Shown piece by piece: positions 1-7,059 of a DNA stretch of 10,926 nt. Positions within the stretch are counted from its first letter, which is position 1, and the number at the start of each line of letters is the position of its first letter. Under the pieces are notes generated by a model. It searched no databases. It saw only the letters and a program-made list of their open reading frames with translations, and had not been told where the DNA came from. Source of the stretch: Clostridium sp. UBA3947 (GTDB lineage: Bacteria; Bacillota; Clostridia; Clostridiales; Clostridiaceae); assembly GCA_002385545.1 (NCBI GenBank), contig DGDR01000232.1:1-10926 (forward strand), in the 5' to 3' direction. Both the position numbers and the translations under genes were made by a program.

Positions 1-14
1 ATATATTGTGGGTA

Positions 15-20
15 TATAAT
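15..20 (+). promoter_or_regulatory. possible -10 box upstream of ireB
   Basis: A perfect TATAAT lies about 110 bases upstream of the ireB ATG. A matching -35 element would fall outside the window to the left, so the promoter cannot be confirmed. The surrounding 80 bases are very AT-rich, where such hexamers occur by chance. I see no alternative well-spaced -35/-10 pair between here and ireB, so ireB may instead be read from a promoter further upstream, for instance with alaS. Confidence 0.22.
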
Positions 21-130
21 ATTATTATATTGTTCTATACAATTAATATATCAATAGCCTTTAGCTAAAGAGTAATAGCAAGGGGGTGAAGTCTGTTAGA
101 AATCATGAAAGTGGTTTTAAACAGGGGAAT

Positions 131-385
131 ATGGAAAAGAATGATAATACAATGCAGTTTAATTTTATAAACAATAAAAGGGACTTGACTAAGGCAATTT
201 TAACTCAAGTTTATGATTCACTAATGGAAAAAGGATACAATCCGGTAAATCAATTAGTTGGTTATCTTATTTCCGGAGATCCTACTTACATAACTAACTA
301 TAATGGTGCTAGAGCGTTAGTTAGAAAGTTAGAACGTGATGAAATTCTTGAAGAAGTAATAAAATCTTATTTAGGTATAAAATAA
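131..385 (+). CDS. ireB: IreB/ReoM family regulatory phosphoprotein (UPF0297, DUF965)
   Basis: This small cytoplasmic protein is a substrate of PASTA-domain Ser/Thr kinases. In Enterococcus IreB affects cephalosporin resistance, and the Listeria orthologue ReoM controls ClpCP-dependent turnover of MurA, the first enzyme of peptidoglycan precursor synthesis. The 84-residue product has the family's usual length and its conserved core, including NPVNQLVGYLISGDPTYIT and ARALVRKLERDEI. Thr7, in the N-terminal NDNTMQF, matches the phosphorylated threonine described in IreB and ReoM. I chose the ATG at 131, with AGGGG just upstream; the in-frame GTG at 86 would add 15 residues but its purine run abuts it with no spacer, and the added residues do not look like the family. 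ruvX follows, as is usual, after a terminator-like hairpin. Confidence 0.93.
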   Translation: MEKNDNTMQFNFINNKRDLTKAILTQVYDSLMEKGYNPVNQLVGYLISGDPTYITNYNGARALVRKLERDEILEEVIKSYLGIK

Positions 386-414
386 AAATGCCCTTTTTAG
401 GGCATTTTTGTTTT
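384..414 (+). terminator. intrinsic terminator or attenuator after ireB
   Basis: An 11-bp perfect stem (384-394 with 399-409) with a TTTT loop contains the GC-rich core TGCCC/GGGCA. The descending arm ends in TTTTT and is followed by GTTTT, a classic intrinsic terminator. The ascending arm begins inside the ireB stop codon (383-385), so a ribosome finishing ireB would cover part of the stem. Because ruvX starts only 15 bases downstream with no promoter visible, this probably works as a partial terminator that lowers expression of the downstream genes relative to ireB. Confidence 0.85.
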
Positions 415-428
415 AAGAGTGGAGAGAT

Positions 429-845
429 ATGAGAATTTTAGGATTGGATATAGGAGAAAAAACTATTGGAGTAGCTGTAAGTGATCCTTTAGGTTTTACT
501 GCTCAAGGTGTATGTACTATACAACGTAAAGGCTTAAATAAAGACTTGGAAGAAATAAAGAAATATGTGATACAATATAATTGTGAACTTATTGTTGTAG
601 GACTACCGAAAAACATGAATGGGACAATAGGACCTTCAGGAGAGAAGGTTTTAAAATTATCAGAAAAAATAGAAGCCTATGTTGGAGTAAAGGTAGATAC
701 TTGGGATGAAAGGCTAACTACTGTAGCTGCTCATAAGGCTATGTTAGAGGCAGATTTATCACGAAATAAACGAAAAAAAATCGTTGATAAACTTGCGGCT
801 ATGTATATATTACAAGGCTATCTTGACAGAATGTCAAAAAAATAA
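429..845 (+). CDS. ruvX: RuvX/YqgF family RNase H-fold nuclease
   Basis: YqgF/RuvX proteins have an RNase H-like fold resembling RuvC. They have been linked to 16S rRNA 5' end maturation in Escherichia coli and proposed as Holliday-junction resolvases, so the name is by family and the true substrate here is open. The 138-residue length is standard. The N-terminal strand MRILGLDIGEKTIGVAVSDP carries the first acidic residue Asp7. LIVVGLPKNMNGTIG (about 54-68) is the family's second motif, DERLTT (93-98) the third, and Asp120 in VDKLAAMYILQ the last acidic position, so the active site appears complete. GGAGAG lies just before the ATG. It follows ireB and precedes the DUF1292 gene by 26 bases, the usual firmicute arrangement. 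Confidence 0.95.
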   Translation: MRILGLDIGEKTIGVAVSDPLGFTAQGVCTIQRKGLNKDLEEIKKYVIQYNCELIVVGLPKNMNGTIGPSGEKVLKLSEKIEAYVGVKVDTWDERLTTVAAHKAMLEADLSRNKRKKIVDKLAAMYILQGYLDRMSKK

Positions 846-871
846 ATAAGTAGTAGAAAGGAAGGATTAAT

Positions 872-1135
872 ATGGAAAACGATGTAGAAACAATTGTATT
901 GACCGATGAAGAGGGTGTAGAAACTGAATTTAATGTAGTAACTAAATTTGATATCGAAGATAAGGAGTATGTTATTGTTATCCCTGTAGAGGGAGAAGAG
1001 GAAGAGGCTATTGCTTTAAGAATTGATAAAGATGAAGATGGTAATGACATACTTGTAACCATTGAAGATGATGAAGAATTTGCAATGGTTTGTGAGGCTT
1101 ATGAGGCTATTTTTTCAGAAAATGATTTAAATTAA
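872..1135 (+). CDS. DUF1292 domain protein of unknown function (YrzB-like)
   Basis: This is an 87-residue, strongly acidic protein with many Glu and Asp residues and no cysteine pair or membrane segment. The pattern IVLTDEEGVETEFNVVTKF, followed by EYVIVIPVEG and a run of Glu residues, then DGNDILVTIEDDEEF, is typical of DUF1292, the family that includes Bacillus YrzB. No biochemical function is established for the family. Its near-constant position next to ireB and ruvX suggests co-expression with them. AAGGAAGG (858-865) is a well-placed ribosome binding site. The assignment to the family is firm; no function can be read from the sequence. Confidence 0.9.
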   Translation: MENDVETIVLTDEEGVETEFNVVTKFDIEDKEYVIVIPVEGEEEEAIALRIDKDEDGNDILVTIEDDEEFAMVCEAYEAIFSENDLN

Positions 1136-1153
1136 GTAAGAAGAGGGATGAAG

Positions 1154-1615
1154 ATGTCAAGGATGAGTGTTGATGAAGTAACCAGATTGAGAGAAAACTT
1201 AAAAGCTAAGGGTTATAAGCTTACACCTCAAAGGAGAGCTATAGTAGATGGTATAGTTAATAGTGAAGGACAACATCTTACAGCTGAAGAAATATATGAT
1301 TTGGTAAAGGTTAATTGTCCTGAGATAGGTCTTGCCACAGTATATAGAACTATTGGTATGCTTGAGGAATTAGGCATAGTAAGCCGTTTAGATTTAGGTG
1401 ATAACATAAGCAGGTATGAATTGGTTCATGCGGAGGAGAATCATCAACACCATCATTTGGTATGTAATAAATGTTCTAAGGTACTGGAAGTGGAGGGAGA
1501 CTTACTAGACCAAATAGAACAAACGATAGAAGAAAAATATAAGTTTAGAATAATGGACCACAGTGTAAAGTTCTTTGGACTATGTAAGGAGTGTTCAGAG
1601 GCTGAGCTGAAGTAG
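1154..1615 (+). CDS. fur: Fur family metal-responsive transcriptional repressor
   Basis: The product binds DNA as a metal-loaded dimer and, if it is Fur itself, represses iron-uptake genes. At 153 residues it is of family length. KLTPQRRAIVDGI (about 22-34) opens the winged-helix domain, and GLATVYRTIGMLEELGIV (59-76) is the recognition-helix region. The second half holds the His-rich metal region NHQHHH (96-101) and two CxxC pairs, Cys104/Cys107 and Cys144/Cys147, for the structural zinc. Fur, Zur and PerR share these features; position in this conserved cluster, as I recall from clostridial genomes, favours Fur. The ATG at 1154 has AGAGGG six bases upstream. An ATG at 1148 would add two residues but its purine run abuts it directly. 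The RNase J gene follows by 15 bases. Confidence 0.88.
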   Translation: MSRMSVDEVTRLRENLKAKGYKLTPQRRAIVDGIVNSEGQHLTAEEIYDLVKVNCPEIGLATVYRTIGMLEELGIVSRLDLGDNISRYELVHAEENHQHHHLVCNKCSKVLEVEGDLLDQIEQTIEEKYKFRIMDHSVKFFGLCKECSEAELK

Positions 1616-1630
1616 AAGGAGGATGATTCA

Positions 1631-3298
1631 ATGAGGAAGGAGAAGGATAAAATCAAGATTATACCTCTTGGGGGCGTTAACGAGATTGGAAAAAACCTTT
1701 ACGTTATTGAATATAAAGAGGAAATAATAGTAATTGATTGCGGATTAAAGTTCCCAGATGAAGAGATGTTCGGAATAGATATTGTCATACCTGATATAAG
1801 TTATCTATTAAAAAATGTGGAAAAGGTAAAAGGAATATTTCTCACTCATGGACATGAAGATCATATAGGAGCTCTACCTTACGTATTAAAGCAATTAAAC
1901 GTACCAGTATACGGTACTAAGTTAACCCTAGGCATATTACAAACTAAGTTGAAGGAGCATAATTTACTAAGTGTTACCGATCTTAGAACTGTAAGCCCTA
2001 AGGATATAGTAAAATTAGATAAAATGTCAGTAGAATTCATTAAGACAAATCATAGTATAGCTGACTCAGTGGCTATAGCAATACATACGCCACTGGGAAT
2101 AGTTTTGCATACAGGTGATTTTAAGATAGACTATACTCCTATAGATGGAGAAGTAATAGATTTGTGCAGATTTGCGGAATTGGGTCGCAAGGGTGTACTT
2201 GTAATGTTAGCGGACAGTACAAATGTAGAGAGACCTGGCTATACTATGTCAGAAAGCACTGTAGGTGAAACCTTTGAAAAGATATTTTCAAAGACTACTG
2301 GTAGAATTATTGTAGCAACTTTTGCTTCAAATATTCATAGAATTCAACAAATTATAACCGCTTCCGAAAAGTATGGAAGAAAGGTGGCCGTATCCGGTAG
2401 AAGTTTAGAAAACATTGTAGCTGTAGGAACAGAATTAGGATATATTCAAGCAAATGATAATGTTCTTATCAGCATTGATGCTATAAATAAATATCCAGCT
2501 GAAAAGGTTACTATAATTACCACTGGTAGCCAAGGTGAGGCTATGTCTGCTCTGTCTAGAATTGCTAGTAATGAGCACAAAAAGGTTAGTATAAGTCCTG
2601 GAGATACTGTGATAATATCTGCTACCCCAATTCCAGGAAATGAGAAGTTTGTATCAAGGGTTGTAAATCAACTATTTAAGAATGGAGCAGAGGTAATTTA
2701 TGAAGATTTAGCTGAAGTTCACGTTTCCGGACACGCATGTCAAGAGGAGCTAAAGCTTATGCATAGCTTAGTAAAGCCTAAATTTTTTATACCTGTTCAC
2801 GGTGAATATAGACATCTTAAGCAGCATGCAGAATTAGCTGTTAAATTAGGAATGGATAGTGCTAATACCTTGATTGTGGATATAGGGAATTTAGTTGAAG
2901 TTACTAGAGATTCAATAAAGGTTAATGGTAGTGTTCCTTCTGGAAATGTCTTTGTAGATGGGTTAGGTGTCGGAGATGTTGGTAATATAGTATTAAGAGA
3001 TAGAAAACATCTATCACAGGATGGTATACTTACAGTAGTTGTAACTATGGAAAAAGAAAGCGGCAATGTTATTGCAGGACCGGATATCATTTCCAGAGGT
3101 TTTGTATACGTAAGGGAATCAGAGGATCTAATGGAAGAGGCAAGGCTTGTTGTTAAAAATGCTTTAAGAGAATGTGAGGAAAATCGCATTAGAGATTGGG
3201 CAACTTTAAAAACTACAATGAAGGAGGATTTAAGAAACTTCCTTTATGAGAGAACCAAGAGAAAGCCGATGATACTTCCAATAATTATGGAAATTTGA
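1631..3298 (+). CDS. rnjA: ribonuclease J
   Basis: This is a beta-CASP metallo-beta-lactamase ribonuclease with 5'-to-3' exonuclease and endonuclease activity, central to mRNA turnover and rRNA maturation in Firmicutes. The 555-residue length is that of RNase J1/J2. The metal-binding set is complete: HGHEDH gives His73, His75, Asp77 and His78, followed by His141 (TNHSIADS), Asp163 (HTGDF) and His390 (IPVHGEYRH). The beta-CASP part is around residues 210-370, with SGHA at 367-370, and the C-terminal domain follows. Because every catalytic residue is present, it resembles active RNase J1 rather than a degenerate J2. GGAGG at 1618-1622 is eight bases from the ATG. It probably shares a transcript with fur. 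Whether a second paralogue exists cannot be seen here. Confidence 0.94.
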   Translation: MRKEKDKIKIIPLGGVNEIGKNLYVIEYKEEIIVIDCGLKFPDEEMFGIDIVIPDISYLLKNVEKVKGIFLTHGHEDHIGALPYVLKQLNVPVYGTKLTLGILQTKLKEHNLLSVTDLRTVSPKDIVKLDKMSVEFIKTNHSIADSVAIAIHTPLGIVLHTGDFKIDYTPIDGEVIDLCRFAELGRKGVLVMLADSTNVERPGYTMSESTVGETFEKIFSKTTGRIIVATFASNIHRIQQIITASEKYGRKVAVSGRSLENIVAVGTELGYIQANDNVLISIDAINKYPAEKVTIITTGSQGEAMSALSRIASNEHKKVSISPGDTVIISATPIPGNEKFVSRVVNQLFKNGAEVIYEDLAEVHVSGHACQEELKLMHSLVKPKFFIPVHGEYRHLKQHAELAVKLGMDSANTLIVDIGNLVEVTRDSIKVNGSVPSGNVFVDGLGVGDVGNIVLRDRKHLSQDGILTVVVTMEKESGNVIAGPDIISRGFVYVRESEDLMEEARLVVKNALRECEENRIRDWATLKTTMKEDLRNFLYERTKRKPMILPIIMEI

Positions 3299-3308
3299 TA
3301 GGTTGAAT

Positions 3309-3329
3309 TAATCCAGCTCCCCTGGATTA
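3309..3329 (+). terminator. weak hairpin after the RNase J gene
   Basis: An 8-bp perfect stem, TAATCCAG (3309-3316) with CTGGATTA (3322-3329), encloses a five-base loop. The sequence after it is only moderately T-rich (TTTAT), so it is at best a weak intrinsic terminator or a 3'-end stabiliser for the RNase J message. It lies 11 bases after the stop codon and no gene crosses it. Confidence 0.45.
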
Positions 3330-3382
3330 TTTATCATAACATAAACAGTTATGAACCAATTAATAGCATAGTTTTTATTAAG

Positions 3383-3411
3383 TTGACATTTCATTATCAT
3401 AATATTAGAAT
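3383..3411 (+). promoter_or_regulatory. housekeeping-type promoter for typA
   Basis: A perfect -35 hexamer TTGACA (3383-3388) is separated by exactly 17 bases from TAGAAT (3406-3411), one mismatch from TATAAT. This is the best SigA-type promoter in the non-coding DNA of the window. Transcription would begin near 3418, about 77 bases upstream of the typA ATG, and a terminator-like hairpin lies within the resulting leader. It likely drives typA and the closely spaced genes behind it. Confidence 0.75.
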
Positions 3412-3425
3412 TAATATGGCACAGG

Positions 3426-3459
3426 TAAAATTGGGTACAAGGTATCCAATTTTATTTTT
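3426..3459 (+). terminator. terminator-like hairpin in the typA leader
   Basis: A 12-bp stem (3426-3437 with 3443-3454, one G-U pair) closes a five-base CAAGG loop and runs straight into a T-rich tract TTTTATTTTTG. By form it is an intrinsic terminator. It sits about 8-10 bases after the predicted start of transcription from the 3383-3411 promoter and 35 bases before typA, so it would act on transcripts from that promoter as well as on read-through from the RNase J gene. It could therefore attenuate typA expression, or typA may use another start I cannot identify. A TATAAT at 3463-3468 lacks a suitable -35. Confidence 0.7.
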
Positions 3460-3494
3460 GATTATAATCTTAGTTTATATAGACGGAGGCAAAA

Positions 3495-5321
3495 ATGAAT
3501 AAATACATTAGAGAAGATATACGAAATATCGCCATTATAGCTCATGTTGACCATGGTAAGACTACCTTAGTAGATGCTATGCTAAAACAAAGTCATGTTT
3601 TTCGAAATAATGAAAAGGTTGAAGAGAGAGTTATGGACTCCAACGATCTCGAAAAAGAGAGGGGCATAACTATACTGGCAAAAAATACAGCTGTCACCTA
3701 TAAGGGTATTAAAATAAATATTGTAGATACTCCAGGGCATGCAGATTTTGGCGGAGAGGTAGAAAGAGTACTTAAAATGGTAGATAGTGTACTACTAGTT
3801 GTGGACTCTTATGAAGGGACAATGCCTCAAACAAAATTTGTATTAAAAAAGGCTTTAGAACTTGGTTTAAAACCGATAGTGGTTATAAATAAGATTGATA
3901 AGCCTGATGCTAGACCTGTGGAAGTTATTGATGAGGTTTTTGATCTTTTTGTAGAGTTAGGAGCTAATGATGAGCAGCTTGATTTTCCACTAGTTTATTG
4001 TTCTGCAAAGGAAGGATATGCTACAATTGATTTGGATAAACCAAGCTCAAACATGGAGCCTTTATTTAATACTATAATTGAAAAGGTAGAACCACCAACA
4101 GGATATTTAGATAGACCTTTGCAGCTATTGGTTACCACAATCGATACCAATGACTATGTAGGAAGAATATGCATAGGCAAAATAGAAAGAGGAGTTATTA
4201 AAAAGAATCAAAACGTAGCTATAATTCATAAAGATGGCAGTAGTCATAATGTAAAGGTGTCAGGACTCTATGTGTATGATGGACTTAAGCGTGTTGAAGT
4301 AGAAGAGGCTAAACTTGGGGACATAGTAGCTGTAAGTGGGTTAGGAGAAGTGAATATTGGTGAGACTATAGCAGATAGTGCTGCACCAGAGGCACTACCC
4401 TTTGTAGATATTGATGAACCAACAATCAGCATGAACTTCCTAGTAAACGACTCTCCTTTTGCTGGCAGAGAAGGAGAATATGTTACATCTAGACATCTTA
4501 GAGACAGACTTATGAAAGAGTTAGAAACCAATGTTAGTTTGAGAGTAGAGGAATTGTCACCAGATACTTTTAAGGTAAGTGGTAGAGGAGAATTACACCT
4601 TTCTATTTTGATAGAAACTATGAGAAGAGAAGGTTATGAATTCCAGGTATCAAAACCTTCTGTTATATATAAAGAAAAAGAAGGAAAAACTTTAGAGCCT
4701 ATGGAATTATTAACTATAGATGTGCCTGAAGAATTTATGGGTGCCGTTATTCAAAAACTAGGCCCTAGAAAGGCAGAAATGAAAAATATGACTTCCGCGG
4801 TAAATGGATATGTTAGATTAGAGTTTTCCATTCCATCTAGAGGTTTAATAGGATTTAGAAACGAATTTATGACCGATACTAAGGGTAACGGTATAATGAA
4901 TAGTATTTTCACTGGCTACGAGGAATATAAAGGAGATATACCTCAGAGAACCAGGGGATCATTAGTAGTTTTCGAAACTGGTGAGGCTATAACTTATGGA
5001 TTGTATAATGCCCAAGAAAGAGGAACCTTGTTTATCGAACCTGGAACTGAGGTTTACGAAGGTATGATTGCGGGAGAATGCTCAAGAGCTGAAGATATCG
5101 AGGTTAACGTATGTAAGAAAAAGCATTTAAGTAATACTCGTGCTTCTGGTTCAGATGATGCTTTAAAATTAACACCCGTTAAAAAAATGTCCTTAGAACA
5201 GTGCTTGGAATTTATAAACAATGATGAACTAGTAGAAGTGACACCAAAGTCTATCAGAATGAGGAAAAAAATACTAAACGCAGAGATGAGAAAGAAGGCA
5301 GCTAGAAGAAACAACAGTTAA
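3495..5321 (+). CDS. typA: ribosome-associated translational GTPase TypA/BipA
   Basis: TypA/BipA is an EF-G-like GTPase that binds the 70S ribosome and supports 50S assembly and growth under stress or cold. The 608 residues match the family. The G motifs are all present: AHVDHGKT (16-23), RGITI (56-60), DTPGH (78-82), NKID (132-135) and SAK (170-172). An EF-Tu-like domain II follows, then the EF-G-like domains and the BipA C-terminal domain with PSRGLIGFRNEFMTDTKG and the lysine/arginine-rich tail. GGAGG (3485-3489) is five bases from the ATG. mltG begins 26 bases after the stop codon. It has its own promoter and a terminator-like hairpin in the leader. The identification is firm. Confidence 0.96.
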   Translation: MNKYIREDIRNIAIIAHVDHGKTTLVDAMLKQSHVFRNNEKVEERVMDSNDLEKERGITILAKNTAVTYKGIKINIVDTPGHADFGGEVERVLKMVDSVLLVVDSYEGTMPQTKFVLKKALELGLKPIVVINKIDKPDARPVEVIDEVFDLFVELGANDEQLDFPLVYCSAKEGYATIDLDKPSSNMEPLFNTIIEKVEPPTGYLDRPLQLLVTTIDTNDYVGRICIGKIERGVIKKNQNVAIIHKDGSSHNVKVSGLYVYDGLKRVEVEEAKLGDIVAVSGLGEVNIGETIADSAAPEALPFVDIDEPTISMNFLVNDSPFAGREGEYVTSRHLRDRLMKELETNVSLRVEELSPDTFKVSGRGELHLSILIETMRREGYEFQVSKPSVIYKEKEGKTLEPMELLTIDVPEEFMGAVIQKLGPRKAEMKNMTSAVNGYVRLEFSIPSRGLIGFRNEFMTDTKGNGIMNSIFTGYEEYKGDIPQRTRGSLVVFETGEAITYGLYNAQERGTLFIEPGTEVYEGMIAGECSRAEDIEVNVCKKKHLSNTRASGSDDALKLTPVKKMSLEQCLEFINNDELVEVTPKSIRMRKKILNAEMRKKAARRNNS

Positions 5322-5346
5322 ATACATTTTATATGGGGGAAATAAA

Positions 5347-6375
5347 ATGGAAAAGAAAATAATAAAGATCGTGGCTAAAGTATGGATAGTGATTATGTGT
5401 ATTGTAATTGGAGTCAGAGGCTATTATATAAGCATTATTAAGAAGCCGCTAAAAAATATTAATGGCTCTGAGAAAATCACTATTAAGAATGGTGACACAG
5501 TTAAATCTATAGTAAATAGGTTAAATAAGGAAGGTAAGATTAAAAGCGCCTTGTTAATAACCTTTTATATGAAATTTAATCCAGCAGATATCAGCGTTAA
5601 GAAAAGTGAAATTAATATTAGTTCGGATATGTCCTTGGATGAGTTGCTTTTAGCTATCGATCAGGCAGAACCGTCGGAGGATTCAGGAGTTGCCAGAGTT
5701 ACAATACCAGAAGGTAAGAATTTAGAAGAAATAGGAGCTATTCTTGAAGAAAAAGGTGTAATAAGTAAAAAGGATTTTATAGAAAGCAGCCAAAAGTATG
5801 AACTTCCCTCATATATAAAAAAGGATTCTGGAAGGAAATATGCCTTAGAAGGCTTCTTGTTTCCTGATACCTACGATTTTGTTAAAGGTTCTAGCGGGAA
5901 TTCCATTATTAGATCAATGTTAAGGAATTTTGAAAATAGAATTGAAGAGGTTAGAAGGACCAGTCCTAATGAATTAAAGGATGAGGATATAGATAAAATA
6001 ATAACTTTAGCATCTATGATTGAAGAAGAGGTTCAGGTTGCAGAGGAAAGAACTTTAGTATCCTCAGTTTTTGCCAATAGATTAAAAATAGGCATGCCCC
6101 TTCAATCTGACCCAACAGTTCAGTATTCATTAGGAGTCCATAAGGAAAAATTAAGTTTAGATGATTATAAGATTAATTCACCTTATAATACTTATGTTAT
6201 TCAGGGTCTGCCTATTGGACCAATTAGTAATCCAGGAAAAGCATCAATTGACGCTGCTTTAAATCCTGCGGATACTAATTACCTGTATTTTTGTGCAAGA
6301 AATGATGGTTCTCATGAATTTAATGTAACTTTAGAAAAACATAATGAAGCGGTAAGAAAATATCAAAGTAATTAA
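5347..6375 (+). CDS. mltG: MltG family endolytic murein transglycosylase
   Basis: MltG is a membrane-anchored lytic transglycosylase that cleaves nascent glycan strands and is thought to set their length. The 342-residue product has one N-terminal membrane segment (about 8-31) with the rest expected outside the membrane. A LysM-like region (about 43-105) is followed by the YceG catalytic domain (about 115-340). LASMIEEEV (221-229) holds the likely catalytic Glu226, and VFANRLKIGMPLQSDPTVQYSLG and GLPIGPISNPG are family signatures. The ribosome binding site is GGGGGA (5335-5340). It lies between typA and trmR with very short gaps, so it is probably translated from the typA transcript. With ireB and the downstream penicillin-binding protein gene it is part of the cell-wall theme in this region. 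Confidence 0.94.
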   Translation: MEKKIIKIVAKVWIVIMCIVIGVRGYYISIIKKPLKNINGSEKITIKNGDTVKSIVNRLNKEGKIKSALLITFYMKFNPADISVKKSEINISSDMSLDELLLAIDQAEPSEDSGVARVTIPEGKNLEEIGAILEEKGVISKKDFIESSQKYELPSYIKKDSGRKYALEGFLFPDTYDFVKGSSGNSIIRSMLRNFENRIEEVRRTSPNELKDEDIDKIITLASMIEEEVQVAEERTLVSSVFANRLKIGMPLQSDPTVQYSLGVHKEKLSLDDYKINSPYNTYVIQGLPIGPISNPGKASIDAALNPADTNYLYFCARNDGSHEFNVTLEKHNEAVRKYQSN

Positions 6376-6394
6376 ATAGACGTGGAGGAAGCAA

Positions 6395-7042
6395 ATGAGC
6401 AATATTACTTATGATTATATGGAACAATATATCAGAGATTTATTACCTGAACGACAAGGAATTTTAAAGGAGCTAGAGGACTATGCAAAGGAAAATAAAG
6501 TTCCAATAATTCATAAGGAGGTTGCCAATTATCTAGAGCAAATGGTTGGTATTATTAAGCCAGTGAGAATACTAGAGCTTGGCACAGCTATTGGATATTC
6601 ATCTATTCTTATGTATTGTAGTTGTAAAACCGTCGAACATATTGATACTATAGAAAGAGATGACAGGATGGTAGCCCTTGCTAAGGATAACATTGAAAAG
6701 GCTGGCTTAAGAGAGAATATTCATGTGCTTCAGGGTGATTGCTTAGAAATACTAGAAGGTTTACAGGGCAAATATGATCTTATATTTATAGATGCTGGAA
6801 AAGGCCATTATAATGAGTTTTTTCCACACTGCATGCGGTTGTTAAATGACGATGGAGTAATTATCGCTGACAATGTACTTTATAAAGGAATGGTAGTATC
6901 TAGAGAATTTTTAGTTAGAAGAAAAATTACCATAGTAAAAAGGATGAAGAAATTTATTGATATGGTTACTAAAGATGAAAAACTTATAACTAGCATACTT
7001 CCAATGGGAGATGGTATAGCTGTTATAAGGAGGAAATCATAA
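6395..7042 (+). CDS. trmR: SAM-dependent tRNA 5-hydroxyuridine O-methyltransferase (TrmR-like)
   Basis: The protein belongs to the class I O-methyltransferase family of Bacillus YrrM, renamed TrmR after it was shown to methylate 5-hydroxyuridine-34 of tRNA to 5-methoxyuridine. The 215-residue length fits. ILELGTAIGYSS (59-70) is the SAM-binding loop, DTIERDD (84-90) the acidic loop that usually contacts the ribose, and FIDAGKGHYNEFF (131-143) and Asp159-Asn160 supply the expected metal-binding carboxylates. The U32 gene for the preceding hydroxylation starts 17 bases downstream, which makes the tRNA role much more likely than a catechol-type methyltransferase. GGAGG (6384-6388) precedes the ATG. 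The fold is certain; the substrate is inferred from neighbours and family. Confidence 0.88.
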   Translation: MSNITYDYMEQYIRDLLPERQGILKELEDYAKENKVPIIHKEVANYLEQMVGIIKPVRILELGTAIGYSSILMYCSCKTVEHIDTIERDDRMVALAKDNIEKAGLRENIHVLQGDCLEILEGLQGKYDLIFIDAGKGHYNEFFPHCMRLLNDDGVIIADNVLYKGMVVSREFLVRRKITIVKRMKKFIDMVTKDEKLITSILPMGDGIAVIRRKS

Positions 7043-7059
7043 AACTAGGAGGATTAGAA

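Noticed and set aside
59..70. 12-bp perfect palindrome CTTTAGCTAAAG upstream of ireB
   Set aside because: A few palindromes of this size are expected by chance in about 11 kb of AT-rich DNA, and nothing else marks it as an operator.
86..130. GTG start at 86 giving a 99-residue IreB
   Set aside because: The purine run touches the GTG with no spacing, the extra 15 residues do not resemble the family N-terminus, and the ATG at 131 gives the normal 84-residue length with the threonine at position 7.
2797..3189. 130-codon - strand open frame inside the RNase J gene
   Set aside because: It is antisense to a certain gene, is serine- and threonine-rich as shadows of such genes tend to be, and has no family resemblance.
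3334..3354. TCATAAC/GTTATGA inverted repeat in the gap before typA
   Set aside because: Seven-base AT-rich arms with a seven-base spacer are common by chance; there is no T-tract and it lies too far upstream of the promoter to assign a role.
3384..3399. Possible Fur box in the typA promoter spacer (TGACATT and ATTATCA)
   Set aside because: The right half resembles the consensus, but the spacing is off by one and the best 19-base alignment I could make matches about 11 positions, which is not convincing in AT-rich sequence.
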